Shown here: one piece after another, positions 26,112 through 33,693 of the stretch
Numbering within the stretch: the first letter of the stretch is position 1
Layout: the number at the start of each line of letters is the position of its first letter
DNA from: Flavobacterium sp. LC2016-23
GTDB lineage: Bacteria > Bacteroidota > Bacteroidia > Flavobacteriales > Flavobacteriaceae
DNA: 64,000 bases
Assembly (NCBI RefSeq): GCF_009674775.1
Contig: NZ_WKKE01000010.1
Span: forward strand, 1-64,000
Reading direction: 5' to 3'
Program-made: the position numbers and the translations under genes
The notes under the pieces: generated by a model
Databases searched by the model: none
What the model was told of the DNA's origin: nothing
What the model saw: only the letters and a program-made list of their open reading frames with translations

Positions 26112-26559
26112 TAATATTTCCCATTACTTCTTCGGCAAGATCTGCAAAATCCATATCTTCGCCGCTTATTGATTTTTCGTATAAATCTTTATCCCAAATC
26201 TCCACAATATTAACCGCAGATGAGAACACCACATCTTTAGCAATACCTGAAAAAGCTACTAAATCCTTCGGAACCAGTAATCTTCCCAATGCATCAATTT
26301 CTACCACTTTCACTCCTGCCGTAAATCTCCTGATGAAATCATTGTTCTTTTTTACAAAACGATTCAGTTTGTTGATTTTCTGCATCATCAAATCCCACTC
26401 TTCCATCGGATACAACTCGAGACACGGTTGAAAAACAGAGCGCTTCAAAACAAATCCGTTTTGAAGAGAAGAAGCCAATTGCTTTTTCAAAGGTGCAGGC
26501 ATCATTAGCCTTCCTTTAGCATCGACCTTACACTCATATGTTCCTACAATTGTGTTCAA
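26086..26559 (-). CDS. mraZ: transcriptional regulator MraZ, 157 aa
   Basis: First dcw gene. Two SpoVT/AbrB-type halves, each with the family signature: 'VDAKGRLMMPAPLKK' (about 12-26) and 'IDALGRLLVPKDLVAF' (about 88-103), giving DxxGR twice. MraZ forms ring-shaped oligomers that bind direct repeats upstream of its own gene and repress (or in some species activate) the cluster. Matching repeats are visible upstream (26604-26653). Slightly acidic C-terminal extension after about 135. Conserved throughout bacteria with this cluster. Confidence 0.95.
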   Translation of the reverse strand: MNTIVGTYECKVDAKGRLMMPAPLKKQLASSLQNGFVLKRSVFQPCLELYPMEEWDLMMQKINKLNRFVKKNNDFIRRFTAGVKVVEIDALGRLLVPKDLVAFSGIAKDVVFSSAVNIVEIWDKDLYEKSISGEDMDFADLAEEVMGNINDDDNGIS

Positions 26560-26585
26560 GAAAATGTTTTACTATAGTTGTACAG

Positions 26586-26593
26586 CAAAAATA
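26586..26593 (-). promoter_or_regulatory. -7 box (TATTTTTG) of the dcw promoter
   Basis: On the complement TATTTTTG matches TAnnTTTG and lies 26 bp before the mraZ ATG at 26559, just downstream of the MraZ-type boxes. Confidence 0.5.
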
Positions 26594-26603
26594 TAAAAAA
26601 AAA

Positions 26604-26653
26604 TACCACATTCTACCACTTTATACCACTTTGTTGATAAGTTTAACCACTTT
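26604..26653 (-). promoter_or_regulatory. MraZ-box array: four GTGGT repeats upstream of mraZ
   Basis: Complement of 26604-26609, 26614-26619 and 26624-26629 reads GTGGTA three times at exactly 10-bp pitch. A fourth, GTGGTT, is at 26645-26650, two helical turns further. Three of the four are preceded by A-rich bases (AAAGTGG or AAGTGG). Tandem helically phased GTG-containing boxes upstream of mraZ are the known MraZ operator type (TGGG boxes in E. coli, AAAGTG boxes in mollicutes). They cover the expected -33 region, so self-repression is inferred. Confidence 0.75.
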
Positions 26654-26902
26654 CACCCCTAAACGATTAATCCATAGACAATCAACACGTTAGATATAAA
26701 TTATTTTAGAGACATTATTGTTTAACAATTACAAAAAATACATACCCTTTCTCTTAAAAAACTAATAATTATGCAAATATTTTAACATTCAATACGAACC
26801 CCGAAATCACCCCTAAAAGCTGACTTCTAAGCACTTACTAATTCGACAAAAATTATCTAGTTAAAAAAGGGTGGCAAAAATTCATTTTTATTTTTTTAAC
26901 CC
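26654..26902. other. rest of the divergent mraZ / hydrolase spacer
   Basis: About 250 bp of A/T-rich sequence between the MraZ boxes and the hydrolase promoter. I see no open frame, hairpin or repeat of note. Confidence 0.4.
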
Positions 26903-26910
26903 TATATTTG
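26903..26910 (+). promoter_or_regulatory. -7 box (TATATTTG) for the hydrolase gene
   Basis: Exact TAnnTTTG match 27 bp upstream of the ATG at 26938. Confidence 0.5.
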
Positions 26911-26937
26911 TCCAAATTGAAATTGGCATTACATTAA

Positions 26938-27702
26938 ATGGACAAACACTACAAAAAAGAAGGCAAGTACAGCTATTATGAAGCTGGAGAAGGAACTCCT
27001 ATCGTTATCTTACATGGCTTAATGGGAGGCCTCAGTAACTTTGATGCTGTAGCGCAATATTTTCCAACAAAAGGATACAAAGTTATTATCCCCGATTTGC
27101 CAATATACACTCAGAGCATTTTAAAAACCAACGTAAAGAGTTTTGCGAAATACGTAAAAGACTTTATCACTTTCAAAGGTTTTGACAAAGTTATTTTATT
27201 AGGCAATTCATTAGGCGGCCATATTGCACTTTATCACACAAAATTATATCCTGAGAAAGTTGCCGGACTTGTTATAACAGGAAGTTCCGGTCTTTACGAA
27301 AGCGCTATGGGAGACAGTTACCCGAAAAGAGGTGATTATGAATACATCAAAAAGAAAGCTGAAGATGTTTTTTACGACCCGAAAATAGCTACTCCGGAGT
27401 TAATTGATGAAGTATATGCTACTGTAAATGACCGTATCAAACTGATTAAAACACTGACAATCGCCAAAAGCGCCATTCGTCATAATATGGCAAAAGATTT
27501 ACCAAAAATGACAGTGGAAACCTGTATTATCTGGGGTAAAAATGATGCTGTAACGCCTCCAAATGTGGCAGAAGAATTTGATAAATTATTGCCTAATTCA
27601 ACGTTATACTGGATAGACAAATGTGGGCATGCTGCTATGATGGAACATCCTCAGGAATTTAATAATATTCTTGAAGAGTGGCTCGTTAAAAAGAATTTAT
27701 AG
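26938..27702 (+). CDS. alpha/beta hydrolase, 254 aa
   Basis: Alpha/beta-hydrolase fold: oxyanion 'VILHGLMGGLSN' (about 23-34), nucleophile elbow 'LLGNSLGGHIAL' with Ser about 95, acid 'IIWGKNDAVTPPNVA' (Asp about 206) and catalytic His in 'IDKCGHAAMMEHPQEF' (about 231). All three catalytic residues present, full length, no signal peptide. Substrate cannot be told from sequence. Divergent from mraZ and 42 bases upstream of engB, probably co-transcribed with it. Confidence 0.88.
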   Translation: MDKHYKKEGKYSYYEAGEGTPIVILHGLMGGLSNFDAVAQYFPTKGYKVIIPDLPIYTQSILKTNVKSFAKYVKDFITFKGFDKVILLGNSLGGHIALYHTKLYPEKVAGLVITGSSGLYESAMGDSYPKRGDYEYIKKKAEDVFYDPKIATPELIDEVYATVNDRIKLIKTLTIAKSAIRHNMAKDLPKMTVETCIIWGKNDAVTPPNVAEEFDKLLPNSTLYWIDKCGHAAMMEHPQEFNNILEEWLVKKNL

Positions 27703-27744
27703 CATCTGACTTTCGACTTTAAGGAGGTCTTAAACACAAAAAAC

Positions 27745-28365
27745 ATGAAAATTAATACCGCCGAGTTTATTATCAGTAATTCTGAAGTTTCAAAATGTCC
27801 GCAGGATTTTTTGCCGGAATATGCTTTTATCGGCCGCTCCAACGTAGGTAAGTCATCGTTGATCAATATGCTTACCAATCATAAAAATTTAGCTAAAACT
27901 TCAGGCAGACCCGGGAAAACCCAGTTGATTAATCACTTTAAGATTAACAACAATTGGTTCCTTGTTGATTTGCCCGGTTATGGTTACGCTAAAGTATCTA
28001 AAAAAACAAAATCGGTTTTCCAGCAATTTATTACGGATTACTTCGAAACCAGAGAACAACTGGTTTGCGCTTTTGTACTGATTGACATTCGCCACGAAGC
28101 TCAGGCCATCGATATTGAGTTTATGTCGTATATGGGTGAAAGCGAAATTCCGTTCTGCATCATTTTTACAAAAGCCGACAAAATCAGCAAGACCAAAGTG
28201 GACTCACATATCGCTGCTTACAAAAAACAGATGTTCGCCAATAACTGGGAAGAAATGCCTCATTATTTCGTAACCTCAGCCACGGAACAAACCGGAAAAG
28301 ACGAGGTTTTAAATTATATTGATGAAGTAAATCAGGAGGTTTTTAAAAACAACAGTCAGTTTTAA
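27745..28365 (+). CDS. engB: ribosome biogenesis GTPase EngB (YihA/YsxC), 206 aa
   Basis: TRAFAC-class GTPase for large-subunit assembly. G1 'GRSNVGKSSLIN' (30-41), switch I 'KTSGRPGKTQLINHF' (about 52-66), G3 'DLPGYGYAKVS' (about 75-85), G4 'TKADKISK' (about 143-150), G5-like 'TSAT' (about 176). Length typical. An AAGGAGG-like sequence about 20 bases upstream is probably coincidence. Downstream lies a composite repeat region. Confidence 0.95.
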   Translation: MKINTAEFIISNSEVSKCPQDFLPEYAFIGRSNVGKSSLINMLTNHKNLAKTSGRPGKTQLINHFKINNNWFLVDLPGYGYAKVSKKTKSVFQQFITDYFETREQLVCAFVLIDIRHEAQAIDIEFMSYMGESEIPFCIIFTKADKISKTKVDSHIAAYKKQMFANNWEEMPHYFVTSATEQTGKDEVLNYIDEVNQEVFKNNSQF

Positions 28366-28565
28366 ATTCCAAATTTTTAAAATTCCAAATTCCGACATTT
28401 TAAAAAATTACAATAAAAAAATCCCAAATTCCAATTTTACGATTGGGATTTGGGATTTCTTATTTTTGAAACTTTCTGTCATCCTGAGCGAAGTCGAAGG
28501 CTTGGAATTTGGATTTTTTTTATTGATTTTCCAAATTTGGAATTTGGAATTTGGAATTTCTTTAT
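28363..28565. repeat. nested composite of AAATTCCAAATT hairpins with a CTGAGCGAAGTCGAAGG element
   Basis: Outer arms: AAATTCCAAATT copies at 28363-28393 with TTTGGAATTTGGAATTTGG copies at 28534-28560. Inner hairpin: AAATCCCAAATTCCAA / TTGGGATTTGGGATTT (about 28419-28458). At 28477-28502 lies CCTGAGCGAAGTCGAAGG, a second dispersed family, as if one element landed inside another. Sits between the convergent engB and gldC. Confidence 0.75.
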
Positions 28566-28584
28566 TGGAATTTCCTGAAAGGAT

Positions 28585-28920
28585 TTATTTCGTCAGTTCC
28601 AGCTTTTCTGCAAAATAATCACAGAAATCTTTCATGGTGTCCGACATCTTTTCATCGTCTGTAGCACGTTTGAAAGTATCCGACATGGCTACTAACGTCT
28701 GGTGAAAGAAAATTTTCATTTCGTCTACCGGCATATCTTTCGTCCACAAGTCAATACGCATTGTTTCCTTGGCTTTAGCGTCCCAAATAGACAACATGAT
28801 TGCTTTGGCTTCTTCTGCCTGAACTCCTCCGTCCTGAGCGGTCCAGGTTAATTTTTCCGGAACACGGTTTTCGTCTAATTCTATATTGAATTTAATTTCT
28901 GAGTTTATTGTATCTGACAT
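28585..28920 (-). CDS. gldC: gliding motility protein GldC, 111 aa
   Basis: Recognised by 'INSEIKFNIELDENRVPEKL' at the N-terminus, 'WTAQDGGVQAEEAKAIMLSI' (about 26-45), 'MRIDLWTKDMPVDEMKIFFH' (about 53-72) and 'FCDYFAEKLELTK' at the end. GldC is a small cytoplasmic protein found with GldB in gliding Bacteroidota; it assists gliding / type IX secretion but is not strictly essential. Its start overlaps the gldB stop by one base, so translation is coupled. Confidence 0.92.
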   Translation of the reverse strand: MSDTINSEIKFNIELDENRVPEKLTWTAQDGGVQAEEAKAIMLSIWDAKAKETMRIDLWTKDMPVDEMKIFFHQTLVAMSDTFKRATDDEKMSDTMKDFCDYFAEKLELTK

Positions 28921-29876
28921 TATTTCTTAGGTTTATATTTTGACTTTTCGAAAATTTCTTTTGCATTCGTTTTTAGCAATTCCGACAGGGTTGCTTTGTT
29001 ATTTTTCATATAAGAACGGACCATTTGCCAGCCAATCCACGCTCCGACCCTTCCGGGAGAATCGTTGTCGATTTCGAGAAAGAATTTCGAAAATGGCGCA
29101 GGCGCTATAAATCGAGTATTTAATTTCGGATCATCGCTATACAGCATTTCATTTTCTATAAAATAACGCCACATATAGCTTTCGTTTTCTTCACACCATT
29201 TGATTTGTTCCGGTGTGTATCCCATTTTTTCAGCATCTGTATATTCGGGTAAAAGTAAATCTTTTGCGTACAGTTGTTTTCCTTCAAAAATCATCTGAGA
29301 AAGCAGGCTTCTGTCTCCTGACGCTGCAATTTTTCGGAAAGCAAAACTGGAAACCACATCGGGCATGATCTGTCTTTCTTCGAAATTTTGTTTCAGGTAA
29401 TTGGGAAACTCATAAAACTTATGTTCTTTTCCCAGATACAATTCCAGTGAAACAATCACCAGACTATCCGCATAAATCGCTTTGGCATTATAATCCATCT
29501 CGGAAATTACTGTGATTACTTTAGGGATTTTGACTTCAGGAAAGTAATATTTTACGTGCTGAAACAGGCTGTTGAATTCTTTTCTTACCGGTTCAAAATT
29601 GGAGTATTTTTTCTGAACTTCCGTATACACTTCTCTCCAGATCGGATCCTGCATTTTTTTAAGCCAGACATTATCATCATTTCCCGGAGGAAAGAAGAAC
29701 GGATATTGTCTTTTTACTTTCGCTAAATCTTCAGGTTTGGTTTCAAAAAACACTTTGTCAAAACGTTCCACTTTAATATCTACAGGGATTTCTTCAACTT
29801 CTTTTTCGACTTTGCTTTTTTGATCACAAGACAAAAAAAACAAGCACAGAAGCACTATAAAGCGATAAATTTTCAT
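28920..29876 (-). CDS. gldB: gliding motility lipoprotein GldB, 318 aa
   Basis: Lipobox LFFLSC (Cys17), then 'VDIKVERFDKVFFETKPEDL' (about 32-51), 'YPFFFPPGNDDNVWLKKMQD' (about 59-78) and the C-terminal 'SPGRVGAWIGWQMVRSYMKN' (about 273-292). GldB is required for gliding in F. johnsoniae; it stands next to gldC as in other gliders. The late 'GAWIGWQMV..Y' region resembles the end of the M48/DUF2268-like peptidase fold, but I cannot see a HExxH motif, so it is probably not an active peptidase. Confidence 0.93.
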   Translation of the reverse strand: MKIYRFIVLLCLFFLSCDQKSKVEKEVEEIPVDIKVERFDKVFFETKPEDLAKVKRQYPFFFPPGNDDNVWLKKMQDPIWREVYTEVQKKYSNFEPVRKEFNSLFQHVKYYFPEVKIPKVITVISEMDYNAKAIYADSLVIVSLELYLGKEHKFYEFPNYLKQNFEERQIMPDVVSSFAFRKIAASGDRSLLSQMIFEGKQLYAKDLLLPEYTDAEKMGYTPEQIKWCEENESYMWRYFIENEMLYSDDPKLNTRFIAPAPFSKFFLEIDNDSPGRVGAWIGWQMVRSYMKNNKATLSELLKTNAKEIFEKSKYKPKK

Positions 29877-29940
29877 TTTATTTTAATTAGATTTGTGTTG
29901 CTTGAATTCAAGTATGATTTATACTTAAAAAATAATTCTG

Positions 29941-29948
29941 CAAATATA
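29941..29948 (-). promoter_or_regulatory. -7 box (TATATTTG) for gldB-gldC
   Basis: On the complement, exact TAnnTTTG, 64 bp upstream of the gldB ATG at 29876, in the divergent spacer with nadE. Confidence 0.4.
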
Positions 29949-29977
29949 CATTCCTGTATCTTAAAACTTGACCTATT

Positions 29978-30784
29978 ATGACTAAAAAAAGTACCATTCA
30001 AACAGAAAAAGTAAATAAGCACATCGTAGAGTGGCTAAAAGATTACGCTGTTAAAGCAAAAGTAAACGGATTTGTAATCGGAATTTCGGGCGGAGTTGAT
30101 TCTGCGGTTACTTCTACCTTATGTGCCCAGACAGGATTACAGGTTTTATGTGTGGAAATGCCAATTCATCAGGCAGAAAATCAGGTTTCAAGAGGAAGAG
30201 AGCATATTGAGCAATTAAAAAAACGCTTCCCGAACGTTTCAAGTACCCAAACTGACCTGACGGCTGTTTTTGAAGCTTTTAAGAGTTCAGTACCGAAAAC
30301 AGACGACGATGCCAAAGTAAGTTTATCATTAGCAAATACACGTGCCCGTTTGCGAATGACTTCCTTATATTATTTAGCGGGAATTAACGGCCTTTTAGTT
30401 GCCGGAACAGGAAACAAAGTAGAGGATTTTGGCGTAGGATTTTATACCAAATATGGTGATGGCGGCGTCGATTTAAGTCCAATTGCAGACCTAATGAAGT
30501 CAGATGTGTATGCTCTGGGAGCATTTTTAGCAATTCCGGAGTCAATTTTAACAGCTGCGCCTACAGATGGATTATTTGGCGACAACAGGACAGATGAAGA
30601 CCAATTAGGAGCCAGTTACGATGAACTTGAATGGGCGATGATAGCCGCGGAGTCAGGAAAGACGCCAGCTGACTTCAACGGGAGAGAAAAATCTGTCTTT
30701 GAAATTTATAAACGTTTAAACACCAGCAACAAGCATAAAATGGATGCAATTCCGGTTTGTTTAATACCAAAAACGTTAAAATAA
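29978..30784 (+). CDS. nadE: NH3-dependent NAD+ synthetase NadE, 268 aa
   Basis: Last step of NAD synthesis: amidation of deamido-NAD with ammonia and ATP. P-loop of N-type ATP pyrophosphatases 'VIGISGGVDSAVTS' (about 33-46), 'LANTRARLRMTSLYYLA' (about 109-125), 'VAGTGNKVEDFGVGFYTKYG' (about 132-151) and 'DGGVDLSPIADLMKSDVY' (about 152-169). No N-terminal glutaminase domain, so it uses free ammonia. Divergent from gldB. Confidence 0.95.
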   Translation: MTKKSTIQTEKVNKHIVEWLKDYAVKAKVNGFVIGISGGVDSAVTSTLCAQTGLQVLCVEMPIHQAENQVSRGREHIEQLKKRFPNVSSTQTDLTAVFEAFKSSVPKTDDDAKVSLSLANTRARLRMTSLYYLAGINGLLVAGTGNKVEDFGVGFYTKYGDGGVDLSPIADLMKSDVYALGAFLAIPESILTAAPTDGLFGDNRTDEDQLGASYDELEWAMIAAESGKTPADFNGREKSVFEIYKRLNTSNKHKMDAIPVCLIPKTLK

Positions 30785-30876
30785 AACTTTTTAACATTTG
30801 TGTGTAATTAATTACAGAATTTATTTATTAATTTTACCGTTCCAAAAAACATGAACAATTCTAAAAAGGTAAAATT

Positions 30877-31506
30877 ATGATTAAAGTATGTCTAGCAGAC
30901 AATCATCCTGTTACGCACTTTGGCGTTAAGTCTTATTTTAAAGACCACGATCAAATTTCAATTGTTGCCAATGTCGGCAATTTTTCAATGGTTAGAGATA
31001 TTCTTCAGACGAAGGAGATTGATATCCTAATTCTAGACTTAGAGTTAGAAGGTCTTTCGAGCATCTTTGAAGTTAAATCGATCCTAAAAAATTTCCCAAA
31101 GACAAAAATTGTGATTTTCAGCGACCTGGCTGAACAAATGTATGCTCCGAATGCCATTAAAGCAGGAGTTTCCGGGTATGTACACAAAACAGAAAAACTT
31201 GAAACATTAGGTCATTCTATTATTAAAGTACATGAAGGAAAAATCATTATCAACGAAACTGTTCGCAAAAACATGGCCCTTATTGCTAAACAAAGCAAGA
31301 GCGAACGTCTTTACAGAAAGCTTTCGAATCGTGAAATTGAAGTTTTACGTTACTTAAGTGACGGTAAGAAAAACAATGAAATCTCTAAAATCTTAAATCT
31401 GAACGAAAAAACGATCAGTACTTACAAACTAAGATTATTGACTAAATTAAATGTTACTAATTTAGTTGACTTAGTAAACAAAGCTAAGACTTTAGAAATT
31501 ATTTAA
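30877..31506 (+). CDS. NarL/LuxR-type response regulator, 209 aa
   Basis: Receiver domain (about 1-120): 'VCLADNHPVTHFGV' with Asp8 but Asn at the usual second acidic place, phospho-acceptor Asp54 in 'ILILDLELEG', Ser/Thr in 'VIFSD', Lys in 'GYVHKTEKL'. HTH domain (about 143-205): 'RKLSNREIEVLRYLSDGKKN', then 'NEISKILNLNEKTISTYKLR'. No sensor kinase gene is nearby, so it is an orphan here. Its stop codon overlaps the dnaG stop on the other strand by two bases, with no terminator between. Target genes unknown. Confidence 0.9.
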   Translation: MIKVCLADNHPVTHFGVKSYFKDHDQISIVANVGNFSMVRDILQTKEIDILILDLELEGLSSIFEVKSILKNFPKTKIVIFSDLAEQMYAPNAIKAGVSGYVHKTEKLETLGHSIIKVHEGKIIINETVRKNMALIAKQSKSERLYRKLSNREIEVLRYLSDGKKNNEISKILNLNEKTISTYKLRLLTKLNVTNLVDLVNKAKTLEII

Positions 31507-33566
31507 TGGTATCGCGACATTACTCTTCCTAGTTTTTTCGAAAATGCATTAACTAATTTTGAGTAATCAACGACCATCGACAAAAGCTCTGTATTATCTG
31601 AATTATCAGGTTGTATAGAGCTTTTTAATTCTTCTATAATTTTATCAACCAGATACCAGCGCATAGACATAATGGTTTCAGTCACATATTGTGCAATACC
31701 CGCCTGTTTATCTTTGGCAAAAATATTTTGCCCTTCCCAATTGTGCAGTGACACTTTTTCATCTTCCATCAAAATATCGGTCACTTCCTGAGCAAACTCA
31801 GGCTGCAAACGCATAAGATATTGTTCGAGACTGAATTTTTCATTCTGATGATAGAAAGCCATGATATCTGTAAAAATATCACGAAACAAATTATTCGAAA
31901 GCTCTACCTCATCTTCCTGCAAACTCAGGTAAATTCGCTGATGTACTTTATATTGCCTCTTTTCAGAAATCATTTCGATCTCTCCTTCTTCATTGCTTTT
32001 TAAAAGTACGTCTTCAAATTCTTCTGTTTTATCTCCGTAAAGCAATAAAATTTCAATTACTTTTCGCTCCAGACGGTATAATATATCCACCTTTTCCGTT
32101 TGCTGCGGCGCTGTATATCCCGGCTCTCCCGGATAATCCTCAGGCGGTCCGTTTCTTGGATCTTCAGGATCTCCTCCTGAATACCCTGTATTATTTGGTT
32201 TTTGGTTTCTAAAAACTTCAAAAGGTTTTTGTTCCTGCTTTTGCTTTTTATTCGCTTCCGCAATATCTTTCTGAATCAGCTGAGATAAAGTACTCACCAA
32301 TACCTGCTCGGAAATATCCATTATTCGGGCACATTCCTGCGTATAAATTTCACGCTGAATACGATCCGGAATTTTCGAAATACTAACGACCATATCCCGA
32401 ATCAGATCGGCTTTTTTTATGGGATCATTTTTGGCCTCTTTCATGAGGAGCGATGCCTTAAACTGTATAAAATCTTTACTGTTTTCTTCTAAGTAAGCAA
32501 CCAGATCGTCATGAGAATTTTTTCGTGCAAAACTGTCCGGATCTTCTCCGTCAGGAAAAGCACAAACCCTTACATTCATTCCTTCTTCCAGAATCAAATC
32601 GATTCCGCGAATAGAAGCACGAAGTCCTGCAGCGTCACCATCAAAAAGTACGGTAATATTTCTGGTCAGACGATTGACAAGTCTGATCTGATCCGGCGTT
32701 AAAGCCGTTCCGGATGAAGCCACAACGTTCTCGATCCCGGCCTGATGGAACTGAATTACATCGGTATATCCTTCCACCAAATAACAATTGTTTTGTTTGG
32801 CTATCGCTTGTTTGGCCTGAAAAATTCCGTAAAGGACTTTACTTTTATGGTAAATATCACTTTCCGGCGAGTTTAAGTATTTTGCTGCTTTTTTATCATT
32901 CGTTAAAATACGTCCTCCAAAACCTAAAACACGTCCGGACATACTTTCGATAGGAAACATCACACGGCCTTTAAAACGGTCAAAAGGACGGTCTTCTCTG
33001 GCTATTGTCAAACCTGTACTTTCCAGAAATTCGAGTTTGTAGCCTTTACCTAAAGCTTCTTTGGTCAAAGCATCCCAGGTTTCCGGTGAATAACCTAAAG
33101 AAAACTTTTTGATGGTTTCATTGGTAAAACCTCTCTCCTTAAAATACGAAAGTCCGATTGCTTTTCCTTCTTCTGAATTTAAAAGTGTTTTATGAAAATA
33201 TTCTTTCGCAAATTCCGAGACCAGATACATGCTTTCGCGAACATCTGTCATGGCTTTTTCGGCATCACTTTGTTCTGTTTCCTCAATCTCAATATTGTAT
33301 TTCCTGGCCAGATACCGAATGGCTTCCGGATAGGTAAACTGGGAGTGCTCCATCAGGAATTTAACAGAGTTCCCTCCTTTTCCTGTACTAAAATCTTTCC
33401 AGATGCCCTTTGCAGGCGACACCATAAACGACGGAGAGCGTTCATCCGAGAAGGGACTCAATCCTTTGAAATTACTTCCGGCCCGCTTTAAATTGACAAA
33501 ATCACCAATAACCTCCTCTACGCGAGCAGTTTCAAAAACAGAATCAATTGTACTTTGTGAAATCAA
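31503..33566 (-). CDS. dnaG: DNA primase DnaG, 687 aa, probable TTG start
   Basis: Makes RNA primers for replication. N-terminal CHC2-like domain (about 5-95) keeps the fold motif 'FKGLSPFSDERSPSFMVSP' but has Ser in place of the zinc ligands (LSPF instead of CPFH, DFSTGKGGN instead of CFGCGxGGN). Toprim domain with 'YLVEGYTDVIQFHQ' and 'LFDGDAAGLRA'. C-terminal helicase-binding part after about 430. I choose TTG 33566 (LISQSTIDSVFETARVEEVI) because flavobacterial DnaG proteins, as I recall them, begin MISQSTID. The upstream ATG at 33638 would abut a terminator. Confidence 0.9.
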   Translation of the reverse strand: MISQSTIDSVFETARVEEVIGDFVNLKRAGSNFKGLSPFSDERSPSFMVSPAKGIWKDFSTGKGGNSVKFLMEHSQFTYPEAIRYLARKYNIEIEETEQSDAEKAMTDVRESMYLVSEFAKEYFHKTLLNSEEGKAIGLSYFKERGFTNETIKKFSLGYSPETWDALTKEALGKGYKLEFLESTGLTIAREDRPFDRFKGRVMFPIESMSGRVLGFGGRILTNDKKAAKYLNSPESDIYHKSKVLYGIFQAKQAIAKQNNCYLVEGYTDVIQFHQAGIENVVASSGTALTPDQIRLVNRLTRNITVLFDGDAAGLRASIRGIDLILEEGMNVRVCAFPDGEDPDSFARKNSHDDLVAYLEENSKDFIQFKASLLMKEAKNDPIKKADLIRDMVVSISKIPDRIQREIYTQECARIMDISEQVLVSTLSQLIQKDIAEANKKQKQEQKPFEVFRNQKPNNTGYSGGDPEDPRNGPPEDYPGEPGYTAPQQTEKVDILYRLERKVIEILLLYGDKTEEFEDVLLKSNEEGEIEMISEKRQYKVHQRIYLSLQEDEVELSNNLFRDIFTDIMAFYHQNEKFSLEQYLMRLQPEFAQEVTDILMEDEKVSLHNWEGQNIFAKDKQAGIAQYVTETIMSMRWYLVDKIIEELKSSIQPDNSDNTELLSMVVDYSKLVNAFSKKLGRVMSRYH

Positions 33567-33640
33567 AACGTAAAATATTTTTAAAGTTGAGAGCCTGTAA
33601 AAGTAAACAAAATCTTTCCTGAAATGTAACGATTTCACAT

Positions 33641-33674
33641 AAAAAAAAGCGCCTCTTTCGAAGCACTTTTTAAC
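33641..33674 (-). terminator. terminator after the 33694-34746 gene
   Basis: Complement reads AAAAAGTGCTTC-GAAAGAG-GCGCTTTTTTTT: a short stem (one G-T) followed by T residues, between the OMP gene stop and dnaG. Confidence 0.6.
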
Positions 33675-33693
33675 TAACTAAACTCACTCATAC

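Noticed and set aside
10049..26559. Absence of murF, ddl and murB from the dcw cluster as a loss
   Set aside because: As I recall, these genes lie elsewhere in flavobacterial genomes; absence here is ordinary gene order.
26654..26902. Small RNA in the mraZ-hydrolase spacer
   Set aside because: No stem-loop with T tail and no promoter other than those of the flanking genes.
28920..29876. GldB as an active metallopeptidase
   Set aside because: No HExxH motif can be found in the translated sequence.
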